Shown here: positions 6,658 to 13,728 of the stretch, one piece after another
How positions within the stretch are numbered: the first letter of the stretch is position 1
Layout of the letters: each line of letters starts with the position of its first letter
Assembly: GCA_012964275.1 (NCBI GenBank)
Contig: DTUG01000080.1
Location: forward strand, 607 to 15,722
DNA length: 15,116 nt
Origin: Fidelibacterota bacterium
GTDB lineage: Bacteria; Fidelibacterota; Marinisomatia; Marinisomatales; UBA1611
Direction of reading: 5' to 3'
Translations under genes and position numbers: made by a program
The notes under the pieces: model-generated
Database searches by the model: none
Told to the model about the DNA's origin: nothing
The model's input: the letters and a program-made list of their open reading frames with translations, nothing else

Positions 6658-8365
6658 ATATTTACCAACTATAATTTCTCTATTTATCCTTCTGCCATAT
6701 TTATTCGCTGCAACGCCGGATCCAGTTTTTGCTGAAAATGGAATGGTGGTATCTACCAGTCACCAAGCTTCCGAGGCTGGGGTAGAAATTCTTAAAAAAG
6801 GCGGCAATGCTGTGGATGCAGCTGTGGCTGTAGGTTTTGCACTAGCGGTTACATCATCATCCAACGGTAATATTGGCGGCGGCGGGTTCATGATAGGGGT
6901 TTCAGATAGGGGTGAAAGATTCACATTAGATCATAGAGAAAAAGCACCCGAGGCCGCATACAGAGATATGTTCCTCGATGATACGGGTGCTGTGGTTCCA
7001 GATATGTCACTATACACACGGGCTGCCAGCGGAGTACCAGGTACTGTGAGCGGACTTCTTAAAGCATGGTCAGATCATGGCTCAGGAAACATTACCAGGT
7101 ACCAGTTACTTGCACCAGCTATTCGCCTGGCAGATAAAGGATTCATTCTATCCTACTACGAAGCGGAACGATTTAATGATTATAAGGAATTATTTCAGCG
7201 CAATGACGCTGCAGCCAAAATATTTATCCGGAGTAATGGGCAACCTTGGAAATCGGGTGACCGGTTTGTGCAAAAAGACCTGGCAAAAACCCTGAAACGA
7301 ATTTCGAAATTCGGTAAGGATGGATTTTATACCGGCCCTGTTGCTGACCTGATAGTAGAAGAGATGAAACGTGGGAATGGACTTATAACCCATGAAGACC
7401 TTAAAAATTATAATTCTGTATATCGTGAACCGGTCACAGGCACGTTTCATAATATAGAAGTGGTATCTATGGGACCACCAAGTTCGGGAGGCCTTCTTTT
7501 AGTGCACATGCTGAACATGCTGGAAAATTTCCGTTTAGACACAATGGGATGGAACTCAGCTGATTATATTCACATACTGACAGAGGTTGAACGCCGCGCA
7601 TATGCCGATCGGGCTGAACATTTGGGAGATGAGGACTTTTGGGATGTCCCCGCAGAAATGCTAGCATCTAAGAATTACGCAAAGGCGCGCATTACTGACA
7701 TCTCCATGACAAAGGCTACACCCAGTAAAGATGTTTTCTCCGGCCCTCCACCAGGATACGAAAGCACCGAAACCACTCATTATTCAGTTGTAGATAAAGA
7801 TGGATATTCTGTAGCTGTGACCACCACGATAAACCTGGGTTATGGTGGTGGTAACTTAGTAGCTGGTACTGGTTTTTTCCTGAATAATGAAATGGATGAT
7901 TTTTCTATCAAGCCCGGAGTTCCAAACGCATACGGCCTGGTAGGAAACGAAGCAAATGCTGTTGCAGCAACTAAACGTCCATTGAGTTCTATGACTCCTA
8001 CTATTCTGCTTTACGATGGTAAACCTATGATGACCATTGGAACTCCGGGTGGATCAACCATCATTACTACAGTCTTGCAATGTATAATAAATGTGGTTCT
8101 GCATGGGATGGATATCAAGGAAGCGGTCTGTTCACCACGGGTTCACCATCAGTGGCTTCCACCGGATGCCATCTCTGTAGAACCCCGGTCAATTTCAAAG
8201 GAGATAATTAAAATACTTGAATCCCGTGGACACATTATAATGCTGTACCAAGGTGGCAGTAGCAAGCAAAGTTATATCGGTGAAGCAAATGGAATTCTGA
8301 TCACAGAAGATGGTCTGTACGGCGCCGGAGATTGTCGCGGAGAAACGTCTGCAGTGGGTTACTGA
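6644..8365 (+). CDS. ggt: Gamma-glutamyltransferase (glutathione hydrolase), exported
   Basis: Gamma-glutamyltransferase: cleaves the gamma-glutamyl bond of glutathione and similar compounds, or transfers the glutamyl group. It is made as one chain that self-cleaves into two subunits. Numbers here count from a TTG at 6635; I prefer the ATG at 6644 (573 aa), which starts a standard signal peptide (KLFKYLPT, then a hydrophobic run ending LFAA). Arg101 (LDHREKAP) binds the glutamyl group. Cleavage and catalysis should occur at Thr380 in TETTHYSVVDKDG. Asn400, the NNEMDDF motif (418-423), RPLSSM (Ser451, Ser452) and TPGGS (470-474) complete the active site. DDFSIKPGVPNAYG contains a lid loop like that of E. 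coli. It overlaps the CoA-transferase by 14 bases, and its stop overlaps the convergent MORN-like gene by 7. An exported enzyme in a cytoplasmic operon suggests supply of gamma-glutamyl-derived amino acids. Confidence 0.95.
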   Translation: MKLFKYLPTIISLFILLPYLFAATPDPVFAENGMVVSTSHQASEAGVEILKKGGNAVDAAVAVGFALAVTSSSNGNIGGGGFMIGVSDRGERFTLDHREKAPEAAYRDMFLDDTGAVVPDMSLYTRAASGVPGTVSGLLKAWSDHGSGNITRYQLLAPAIRLADKGFILSYYEAERFNDYKELFQRNDAAAKIFIRSNGQPWKSGDRFVQKDLAKTLKRISKFGKDGFYTGPVADLIVEEMKRGNGLITHEDLKNYNSVYREPVTGTFHNIEVVSMGPPSSGGLLLVHMLNMLENFRLDTMGWNSADYIHILTEVERRAYADRAEHLGDEDFWDVPAEMLASKNYAKARITDISMTKATPSKDVFSGPPPGYESTETTHYSVVDKDGYSVAVTTTINLGYGGGNLVAGTGFFLNNEMDDFSIKPGVPNAYGLVGNEANAVAATKRPLSSMTPTILLYDGKPMMTIGTPGGSTIITTVLQCIINVVLHGMDIKEAVCSPRVHHQWLPPDAISVEPRSISKEIIKILESRGHIIMLYQGGSSKQSYIGEANGILITEDGLYGAGDCRGETSAVGY

Positions 8366-9249
8366 GAAACTTTAAGCCATTCCTGGATGCGATTCTGAAC
8401 CCAGGCTGGTTCTGGATCATCTTTCAGAGTTAGATCCTGCCTTTCTACCATTACCCAGATCCATGTCCCTGTTGGCACATCCATTGTGTAATTTCCAGAT
8501 AAAGCAATCTCCCCATCTAAGTACCACCAAGTCCACTCACCTTGCCGGACACCGGATTTGAATGTTCCGCTTTGGCGTTTTTGGCCGCCAGGGAAATACT
8601 CAATGAATTTTCCATGAGCAACTCCATTTGCAAAATTATGCTCATAAAGTTTTAAACCCTGTTCACCCCATTCAATTTGCGGTCCATGTTCCTTGTTACC
8701 TTTCCAACGGAACGCCCATTTAGGATTTCCGTTATTATTCCACCCTCGATCTGAACCATTCTTGATCCCATTTGAATAGACAGTTTTACCTTTTATTTTT
8801 CCATTTTCAAACCAAAGAAGTCGTTTTCCATCAAGAATACCATTTTCATAAGGTTCTACTGATGAGATCACACCGTTTTCATGCCAAAGTTTCCAAGAAC
8901 CATCTTTTTTCCCATCAACAAAATAACCTTTCTGTTTTAATTGTCCGTTTGGATACCACCACTGCCACAGGCTGTCATAAACTGCACTTTTAAAATGACC
9001 TTTCTTCTTTTTCTGCCCATTGGGATGCTGCCAGATCCATTGACCATGCTGCAAACCATCAAATAATGAGCCATTAAACTCTTTAACGCCATTTCCATAA
9101 AAAAAATAAGTTTTTCCTGTATAAGGTTCTATTTGATCTATCAAGTATTTTCGCAGAGTTCCGTTTAAATCCGCACGATCCACCAATTCAGTAACCAACA
9201 CCTGCCCTGTCATCAACATTGGAAAAATTCCAATGATAAACCGTATCAT
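8359..9249 (-). CDS. MORN-like (YwqK-type) repeat protein, probably exported
   Basis: A 296-residue protein built of MORN-like (MORN_2/YwqK-type) repeats. Nine turns of the form aromatic-x-x/N-G recur with the final Gly at residues 54, 78, 102, 126, 150, 174, 198, 222 and 246, a register of exactly 24 residues with no insertions. Typical units are HPNGQKKKKGHF and YPNGQLKQKGYF; Trp and Tyr are frequent. Such repeats form extended beta-hairpin sheets; their partner is not evident. The N-terminus (MIRFIIGIFPMLM) is a short hydrophobic segment that may be a signal peptide or anchor, without a lipobox. The start lies 2 bases after the stop of the M20 gene, so the two are probably co-transcribed. 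YwqK relatives are sometimes labelled antitoxin in databases; nothing in this context supports that. No toxin-like gene is adjacent. Confidence 0.8.
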   Translation of the reverse strand: MIRFIIGIFPMLMTGQVLVTELVDRADLNGTLRKYLIDQIEPYTGKTYFFYGNGVKEFNGSLFDGLQHGQWIWQHPNGQKKKKGHFKSAVYDSLWQWWYPNGQLKQKGYFVDGKKDGSWKLWHENGVISSVEPYENGILDGKRLLWFENGKIKGKTVYSNGIKNGSDRGWNNNGNPKWAFRWKGNKEHGPQIEWGEQGLKLYEHNFANGVAHGKFIEYFPGGQKRQSGTFKSGVRQGEWTWWYLDGEIALSGNYTMDVPTGTWIWVMVERQDLTLKDDPEPAWVQNRIQEWLKVSQ

Positions 9250-9251
9250 AT

Positions 9252-10418
9252 TTAAGCTAAAAGATCTTCAACCAAATTGAGGAAGATGGATGACCCCACC
9301 AATAATGCCTTTTCATCAATATCAAAATGAGAACAGTGATGAGGGGTACTAAATACATCACGATTATCCGGAGCAGAACCAATAAAGAAAAAACAGCCGG
9401 GAATCTTCTGTAGATAATAGGAAAAATCTTCACCGCCCATCGAAAGATATGGACTGCCGGCACCTTTACCCACAACCCGGGACGCTGCCTTCATAACATT
9501 CTCAGTGGGCATACTATGATTAATAGTTGGTGGGTAACCGTCCTCATAGTCCAATACGATATCTGCACCAAAAGATACAGAAATACCATCAATTATTTCT
9601 GAAATTCGGTTTTTGATCAATTGCCGATTCTCTTCCGTATAAGCCCGGGTCGTACCAGCCAGTTTTACCTTATCGGCAATTATATTGAAATTATCACCAC
9701 CCTGGATCTTGCCAATGGTAACCACTGTGTTATCGAGCGGATTGGTATTTCGGCTAACAATTGTCTGTAAGGCATTAATCAATTGACTCGCCACGACAAT
9801 AGTATCAATAGTCCCTTGAGGAGCTGCACCATGTCCGCCCTTGCCTTTAATGATTATTTCAAACAAATCTGCTGCAGCCAATACCGGGCCGGTCTTGACA
9901 CCAACTTCCCCTAAAGGTTGATAGTTCCAGAGGTGTAGCCCATAAATTTCTTTTACACCATTCAAACAGCCATCTTTGATCATATATCGGGCACCGCCCA
10001 GGCCCTCTTCTGCTGGTTGAAAAATAAAACGAACCGTACCACGAAGATTGTTTTTATGCTGTGAAAGTACTTTAGCTGTTCCAAGCAGCATAGCCATATG
10101 GCCATCATGCCCGCAGGCATGCATTACTCCATCATTGCAGGATTTGAATTCCAAATCACCAATTTCCTGGATGGGGAGCGCATCCATATCGGCACGTAGA
10201 GCAATGGTTGGCCCTTCGCCAAAACTGATTTCACCAACAACGCCCGTTTTACCAACTTGAGTTTGATGATCGATTCCGAAATCAGTCAGGTGTTTGGCAA
10301 TGACCTCCGCAGTGCGGTATTCCTCGAAACTAAGCTCCGGGAAACGGTGAAAATCACGACGTCTGGCAATAATTTCATCACCGATTCGTTCGACTTCAGA
10401 TCTAAGATTTAATGTCAT
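9252..10418 (-). CDS. M20-family metal-dependent amidohydrolase
   Basis: A cytoplasmic M20D-type metallo-amidohydrolase (388 aa, typical length), hydrolysing N-acyl amino acids, hippurate-like amides or related peptides. Metal-site motifs are intact: HACGHDGH (Cys102, His104), QPAEEG (Glu137 base, Glu138 ligand), GLHLW (His162) and a C-terminal HHCSHFDIDE (His360/361). GGHGAAP (194-200) lies in the dimerisation domain. No signal peptide is seen. The start ATG has no clear ribosome site and overlaps, by 17 bases, the end of a small reading frame that follows rlmN, so coupled translation is plausible. Exact substrate (hippurate, N-acetyl amino acid, indole-acetyl-amino acid) is not determinable. 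Downstream, the MORN-like gene follows after 2 bases. Confidence 0.93.
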   Translation of the reverse strand: MTLNLRSEVERIGDEIIARRRDFHRFPELSFEEYRTAEVIAKHLTDFGIDHQTQVGKTGVVGEISFGEGPTIALRADMDALPIQEIGDLEFKSCNDGVMHACGHDGHMAMLLGTAKVLSQHKNNLRGTVRFIFQPAEEGLGGARYMIKDGCLNGVKEIYGLHLWNYQPLGEVGVKTGPVLAAADLFEIIIKGKGGHGAAPQGTIDTIVVASQLINALQTIVSRNTNPLDNTVVTIGKIQGGDNFNIIADKVKLAGTTRAYTEENRQLIKNRISEIIDGISVSFGADIVLDYEDGYPPTINHSMPTENVMKAASRVVGKGAGSPYLSMGGEDFSYYLQKIPGCFFFIGSAPDNRDVFSTPHHCSHFDIDEKALLVGSSIFLNLVEDLLA

Positions 10419-10611
10419 TTTCAGGTCTTAATTGTGCAATAATACCAAGTAATAATGAAATAATTTCTTTTCCAAATTTGGCGGCATTCTCAATTATCTC
10501 TTCATGGATCAATTCTTACTTTGTTATTCCATAAGCATAGTTACTTAAAATGGAGAAAACTAGATTACGCATCTCCAGTTTAGCATCTTCCTGCAATTCT
10601 TTTTTAAACAT
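10402..10611 (-). other. Small reading frame between rlmN and the M20 gene, broken by one TAA
   Basis: In one frame the minus strand reads a 31-residue ORF from ATG 10611, stops at TAA (10518-10516), then continues for 37 more residues to a TAG at 10404-10402. The first part starts MFKKELQEDAKLEMRNLVF and ends AYGITK. The second begins ELIHEEIIENAAKFG and contains a hydrophobic helix-like KEIISLLLGIIAQL. The ATG overlaps the rlmN stop as ATGTTTAA, the same 8-base pattern as the thiolase/CoA-transferase junction. AAAGGA lies about 11 bases upstream. The second part overlaps the M20 start by 17 bases and could begin at a TTG (10512). It may be a decayed or sequencing-interrupted ~69-residue protein, two peptides, or chance. 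I recognise no homologue. Confidence 0.35.
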
Positions 10612-11659
10612 GAATCGTTTTTTCCTTTATAGCCAATTGTCCGCAACCTGCATCAATATCAGTTCCTTTGCTCCTACGAACAGTGACGGGAAAAGAAGCA
10701 TCTTCAAGTTGAGTCAGAAAGGAATTGATCCTATCATCCGATGGTCGTCGGAAAGAACTGCCTATTTCATTATACGGAATTAAGTTCAGTTTACACCTGA
10801 TATTTTGTAGAAGACCTTTTAAGGTTTTTGCATCTTCCGATGCATCATTTAATCCTTCAATTAGAACATATTCAATCGTCAATCGCTTTTTCGATTTGGC
10901 TGCGTATTCCCTGGCCACAGTTAACAAATCGCTCAATGGATATACTTTTGAAATAGGCATTATTTCCAATCTTTGTTCCTGGCTGACTCCATTTAAACTG
11001 ATAGCAAGTTTATACCGATGCGCTTCTGCAGTATATTGTCTTATCTTCGGTACAATACCAACCGTGGAAATCGTAATTCGACCAAACCCCATATTTATGC
11101 CATCCGGCTGGTGCAGCAAATCCGCTGCCTGAATGACAGCTTTATAATTTAAAAATGGTTCACCCATCCCCATAAAGACTATATTGGATACAGGTTCATG
11201 TGTTAGAGAACGTATCTGTGAAAATTGGTCAACTATTTCCCCAGACGTCAGGTTTTTCAGAAACCCCATTTGCGCTGTGGCGCAAAATTGACAATCCACA
11301 GCACAGCCAACTTGCGTAGATAAACAAATGGTAGACCGGTTGCCGACGCGCATGAGCACCGATTCGATCATATGACCACTGCTTGTTTGAAAAAGAAATT
11401 TTTTTGTTGGTTCCTGCTTTGATTCAGAATGATGCAACAAAACCAATGGGTGAACTTTATATCGTTCACTAAGTTTAGTTTTAAAATCTCCGGGTAGATT
11501 AGTCATCAAATTATGATTATCAATATTTTTTCTGTAGATCCAGTCATAAAGTTGCCGGCCACGGAATGGTTTTTCTCCAAGTTGTTCTGATATAGATTGC
11601 AGTTCCGTTAAATTTTGACCAATCAATGAAACTTTTTCTTCGTTTTGGACGTACCGCAT
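10604..11659 (-). CDS. rlmN: Dual-specificity 23S rRNA/tRNA adenine C2-methyltransferase RlmN
   Basis: RlmN methylates C2 of A2503 in 23S rRNA and A37 of some tRNAs using radical SAM chemistry. Numbered from a TTG at 11695 (363 aa), the [4Fe-4S] cysteines are Cys131, Cys135 and Cys138 in VGCAVDCQFCATAQMGF. The two catalytic cysteines match Cys124 (ICLSTQVGC) and Cys351 (DIDAGCGQLA), equivalent to E. coli Cys118 and Cys355. FMGMGEPFLN (174-183) is the signature downstream of the cluster. I choose the ATG at 11659 (351 aa); the extra 12 residues from TTG are not family-like, and neither site has a good Shine-Dalgarno. It heads the minus-strand run and is divergent from moxR. The last 8 bases overlap the small reading frame that follows. 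RlmN rather than Cfr is inferred from chromosomal context and closeness to the E. coli pattern. Confidence 0.96.
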   Translation of the reverse strand: MRYVQNEEKVSLIGQNLTELQSISEQLGEKPFRGRQLYDWIYRKNIDNHNLMTNLPGDFKTKLSERYKVHPLVLLHHSESKQEPTKKFLFQTSSGHMIESVLMRVGNRSTICLSTQVGCAVDCQFCATAQMGFLKNLTSGEIVDQFSQIRSLTHEPVSNIVFMGMGEPFLNYKAVIQAADLLHQPDGINMGFGRITISTVGIVPKIRQYTAEAHRYKLAISLNGVSQEQRLEIMPISKVYPLSDLLTVAREYAAKSKKRLTIEYVLIEGLNDASEDAKTLKGLLQNIRCKLNLIPYNEIGSSFRRPSDDRINSFLTQLEDASFPVTVRRSKGTDIDAGCGQLAIKEKTIHV

Positions 11660-11763
11660 GGGATTGAATTTGTGATCATACACCGGGAAACCCAAAAGAT
11701 TCGTAATTCACTTTCTGCTGTTTAGGAATCAAAGTAAGTTTCGCCCCGCTATTTTTAATCAAC

Positions 11764-11771
11764 TATATTTG
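11764..11771 (+). promoter_or_regulatory. TATATTTG, FCB-type -7 motif before moxR
   Basis: TATATTTG fits the TAnnTTTG -7 element known from Bacteroidota promoters, in the 86-base gap between rlmN and the moxR-like gene. A TTTC at 11739-11742 is a poor -33 partner (TTTG expected), 21 bases away. The motif is only 10 bases from the ATG and overlaps the GAGAGA ribosome site, so it may be coincidental. Confidence 0.2.
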
Positions 11772-11781
11772 AGAGAATAAA

Positions 11782-12777
11782 ATGCCCGAACAGACACAGG
11801 ATTTGGTGCAGTTGGAAGAACTTGGAAAGGCCCGTGATAAATTCTTTTCGGAAATCGGCAAGGTCATTATTGGCCAAACCGAAATCTTGGATCAGATGCT
11901 CAATGCACTACTCTCAAAAGGACATACGCTTCTGGTCGGAGTTCCGGGATTAGCTAAAACACTGCTAATCAAATCCATGGCTGAAATATTGGATCTATCC
12001 TTTAAGCGAATTCAATTTACACCGGATCTGATGCCGAGTGACATTACCGGTACAGAACTGATTGATACAGACCCAAACACAGACCAGCGCACGTTTAGAT
12101 TTTATAAAGGACCAGTTTTTGGAAATATCATCCTGGCTGACGAAATAAACCGGACACCACCAAAAACCCAAGCAGCGCTGTTGGAAGCTATGCAGGAACA
12201 CAATGTGACTGCCGGTGGGCATACATACACACTGGATGAACCATTCTTTGTTTTGGCCACGCAAAACCCCATTGAGCAGGAAGGGACTTATCCGTTACCA
12301 GAGGCACAATTGGACAGATTTATGTTCAACCTGAAAATCGATTACCCATCTGAGGAAGAAGAAGTAGCCATTGTCAAGGGAACGACGGTTGGTCAGCAAA
12401 ACAGTCTCCAAAAAGTAATGAAAAAAGAAGCGATATTAGATTACCAAAATCTAGTGCTTAGAGTTCCCGTTGCAAAAAATGTTATTGACTATGCCGTGCG
12501 GCTGGTGTCTGCAACCCGACCAACTAAAGAAACTTCATTTGATTTTATCCGGCAATGGGTTGATTGGGGTGCGAGTCCACGAGCTTCACAATACCTCGTT
12601 TTAGGCGCAAAAGCTCGTGCCGTTCTTCAAGGCCGACCCACTCCCAGTATCGAAGATATACAAGTGTTGGCCCCTCCCGTGTTGCGTCATCGAGTGCTCC
12701 CAAATTTTAACGCGGAAGCAGAAGGCATTAAAATTGATGACATCGTTTTCCAACTAATAGACCGCTTAGATTCCTAA
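11782..12777 (+). CDS. MoxR-family AAA+ ATPase
   Basis: A MoxR-type AAA+ ATPase (331 aa), a chaperone that uses ATP to help mature or activate partner proteins, commonly ones with a von Willebrand A domain. The Walker A is the MoxR variant GVPGLAKT (53-60). Walker B is ILADEINRTPPKTQ with Asp120/Glu121. The sensor/second-region signature FFVLATQNPIEQEGTYPLPEAQLDRF (split here as 155-169 and 170-180) follows, and a C-terminal lid helical region completes the protein. The ATG is preceded by GAGAGA at 11771-11776, a good spacing. The DUF58 gene begins one base after its stop, the standard MoxR-DUF58 pairing. No BatA/B/D-like genes follow, unlike many relatives. Confidence 0.95.
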   Translation: MPEQTQDLVQLEELGKARDKFFSEIGKVIIGQTEILDQMLNALLSKGHTLLVGVPGLAKTLLIKSMAEILDLSFKRIQFTPDLMPSDITGTELIDTDPNTDQRTFRFYKGPVFGNIILADEINRTPPKTQAALLEAMQEHNVTAGGHTYTLDEPFFVLATQNPIEQEGTYPLPEAQLDRFMFNLKIDYPSEEEEVAIVKGTTVGQQNSLQKVMKKEAILDYQNLVLRVPVAKNVIDYAVRLVSATRPTKETSFDFIRQWVDWGASPRASQYLVLGAKARAVLQGRPTPSIEDIQVLAPPVLRHRVLPNFNAEAEGIKIDDIVFQLIDRLDS

Positions 12778-12778
12778 T

Positions 12779-13681
12779 ATGCCGCAACTGGCAGATAAAC
12801 GAAAATATCTGCAACCCGAAACGGTGGCAATGCTCAATTCCATGGCCTTGCGAGCCCGAATGGTGGTGGAAGGTTATATCATAGGCCAACATCGTAGTCC
12901 TTATCATGGATTCAGTGTGGAATTTGCCGAACACAGAGCCTATGGCCCTGGAGATGAGATTCGACACATCGATTGGAAATTATACGGCAAAACAGATCGA
13001 CTCTATGTAAAACGTTATGAAGAAGAAACAAATCTGCGTGCTCATCTGATAATGGATACTAGTCGGTCAATGGCTTATTCCAGTGGTTCGGTTTCTAAAC
13101 TTCAATACGCCAGTTTTCTTCTGGCGGCCCTGTCTTACCTTATGATCAACCAGCAGGATGCGGCAGGAGTAGTATTATTTGATGAATCAATTCGCTCTTT
13201 TGTACCTCCCAAATCCACTCCAAGCCATCTGAACACACTTCTTAACACTTTAGATGTTGAATCACCAGGACTAGACACCCGGATCGAGCCGGTACTCCAT
13301 GAAATGGCTGAGCGGATCAGAAAACGAGGTCTGGTAGTTTTAATCTCTGACCTATTTGACGAACCTGAAAATATTATGAAAGGATTAAAGCACTTTCGTC
13401 ATCGACGGCAGGAAGTTATCGTATTTCATATCCTGGACCGTAAAGAGCTGGAATTTGATTTCAATAGCAGAACTCGGTTCAAAGATATGGAGACCGGAGA
13501 AGAGATCACTACTGAGCCATGGCACGTACGCTCTGATTACACAAAATTGATTTCCGAACTTCAATCCTTTTATCGCAAAGAATGCCGGTTAAATCTAATC
13601 GATTATGTCCCTCTGTTTACCGATGAGAATCTGGATCGGGGATTAAATGAATATTTTAATAAACGACAAAAATTAGGGTAG
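12779..13681 (+). CDS. DUF58 protein with von Willebrand A-like fold
   Basis: A 300-residue DUF58-family protein, the usual partner of MoxR ATPases; its biochemical role is not established. The conserved core EHRAYGPGDEIRHIDWKLYG (51-70) is the DUF58 signature. This leads into a vWA-like region with a MIDAS-type DTSRSM (Asp93, Ser95, Ser97), a metal-binding site, and VVLISDLFDE later as the second acidic element. No signal peptide or membrane segment is apparent. It starts one base after the moxR stop, so the two are surely one transcript. It ends 46 bases before the convergent TPR gene, where I see no obvious hairpin. The usual downstream Bat-type membrane genes are missing from this window. 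Confidence 0.93.
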   Translation: MPQLADKRKYLQPETVAMLNSMALRARMVVEGYIIGQHRSPYHGFSVEFAEHRAYGPGDEIRHIDWKLYGKTDRLYVKRYEEETNLRAHLIMDTSRSMAYSSGSVSKLQYASFLLAALSYLMINQQDAAGVVLFDESIRSFVPPKSTPSHLNTLLNTLDVESPGLDTRIEPVLHEMAERIRKRGLVVLISDLFDEPENIMKGLKHFRHRRQEVIVFHILDRKELEFDFNSRTRFKDMETGEEITTEPWHVRSDYTKLISELQSFYRKECRLNLIDYVPLFTDENLDRGLNEYFNKRQKLG

Positions 13682-13728
13682 TACTGGTTTTATAAATAAT
13701 TATTCCCAACGACATTTATATCTAATAC

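Noticed and set aside
8359..9249. Antitoxin of a toxin-antitoxin system (YwqK label)
   Set aside because: No toxin-like small gene is adjacent, the protein has nine structural repeats and an N-terminal hydrophobic segment, and it sits in an operon with metabolic genes.
10725..11132. 135-codon open frame on the + strand, antisense to rlmN
   Set aside because: It lies wholly inside rlmN, which has every catalytic motif. The antisense product has no recognisable motif and no ribosome site.
13682..13728. Terminator between DUF58 and the TPR gene
   Set aside because: The 47 bases are AT-rich but form no stem of note and no paired T-runs.
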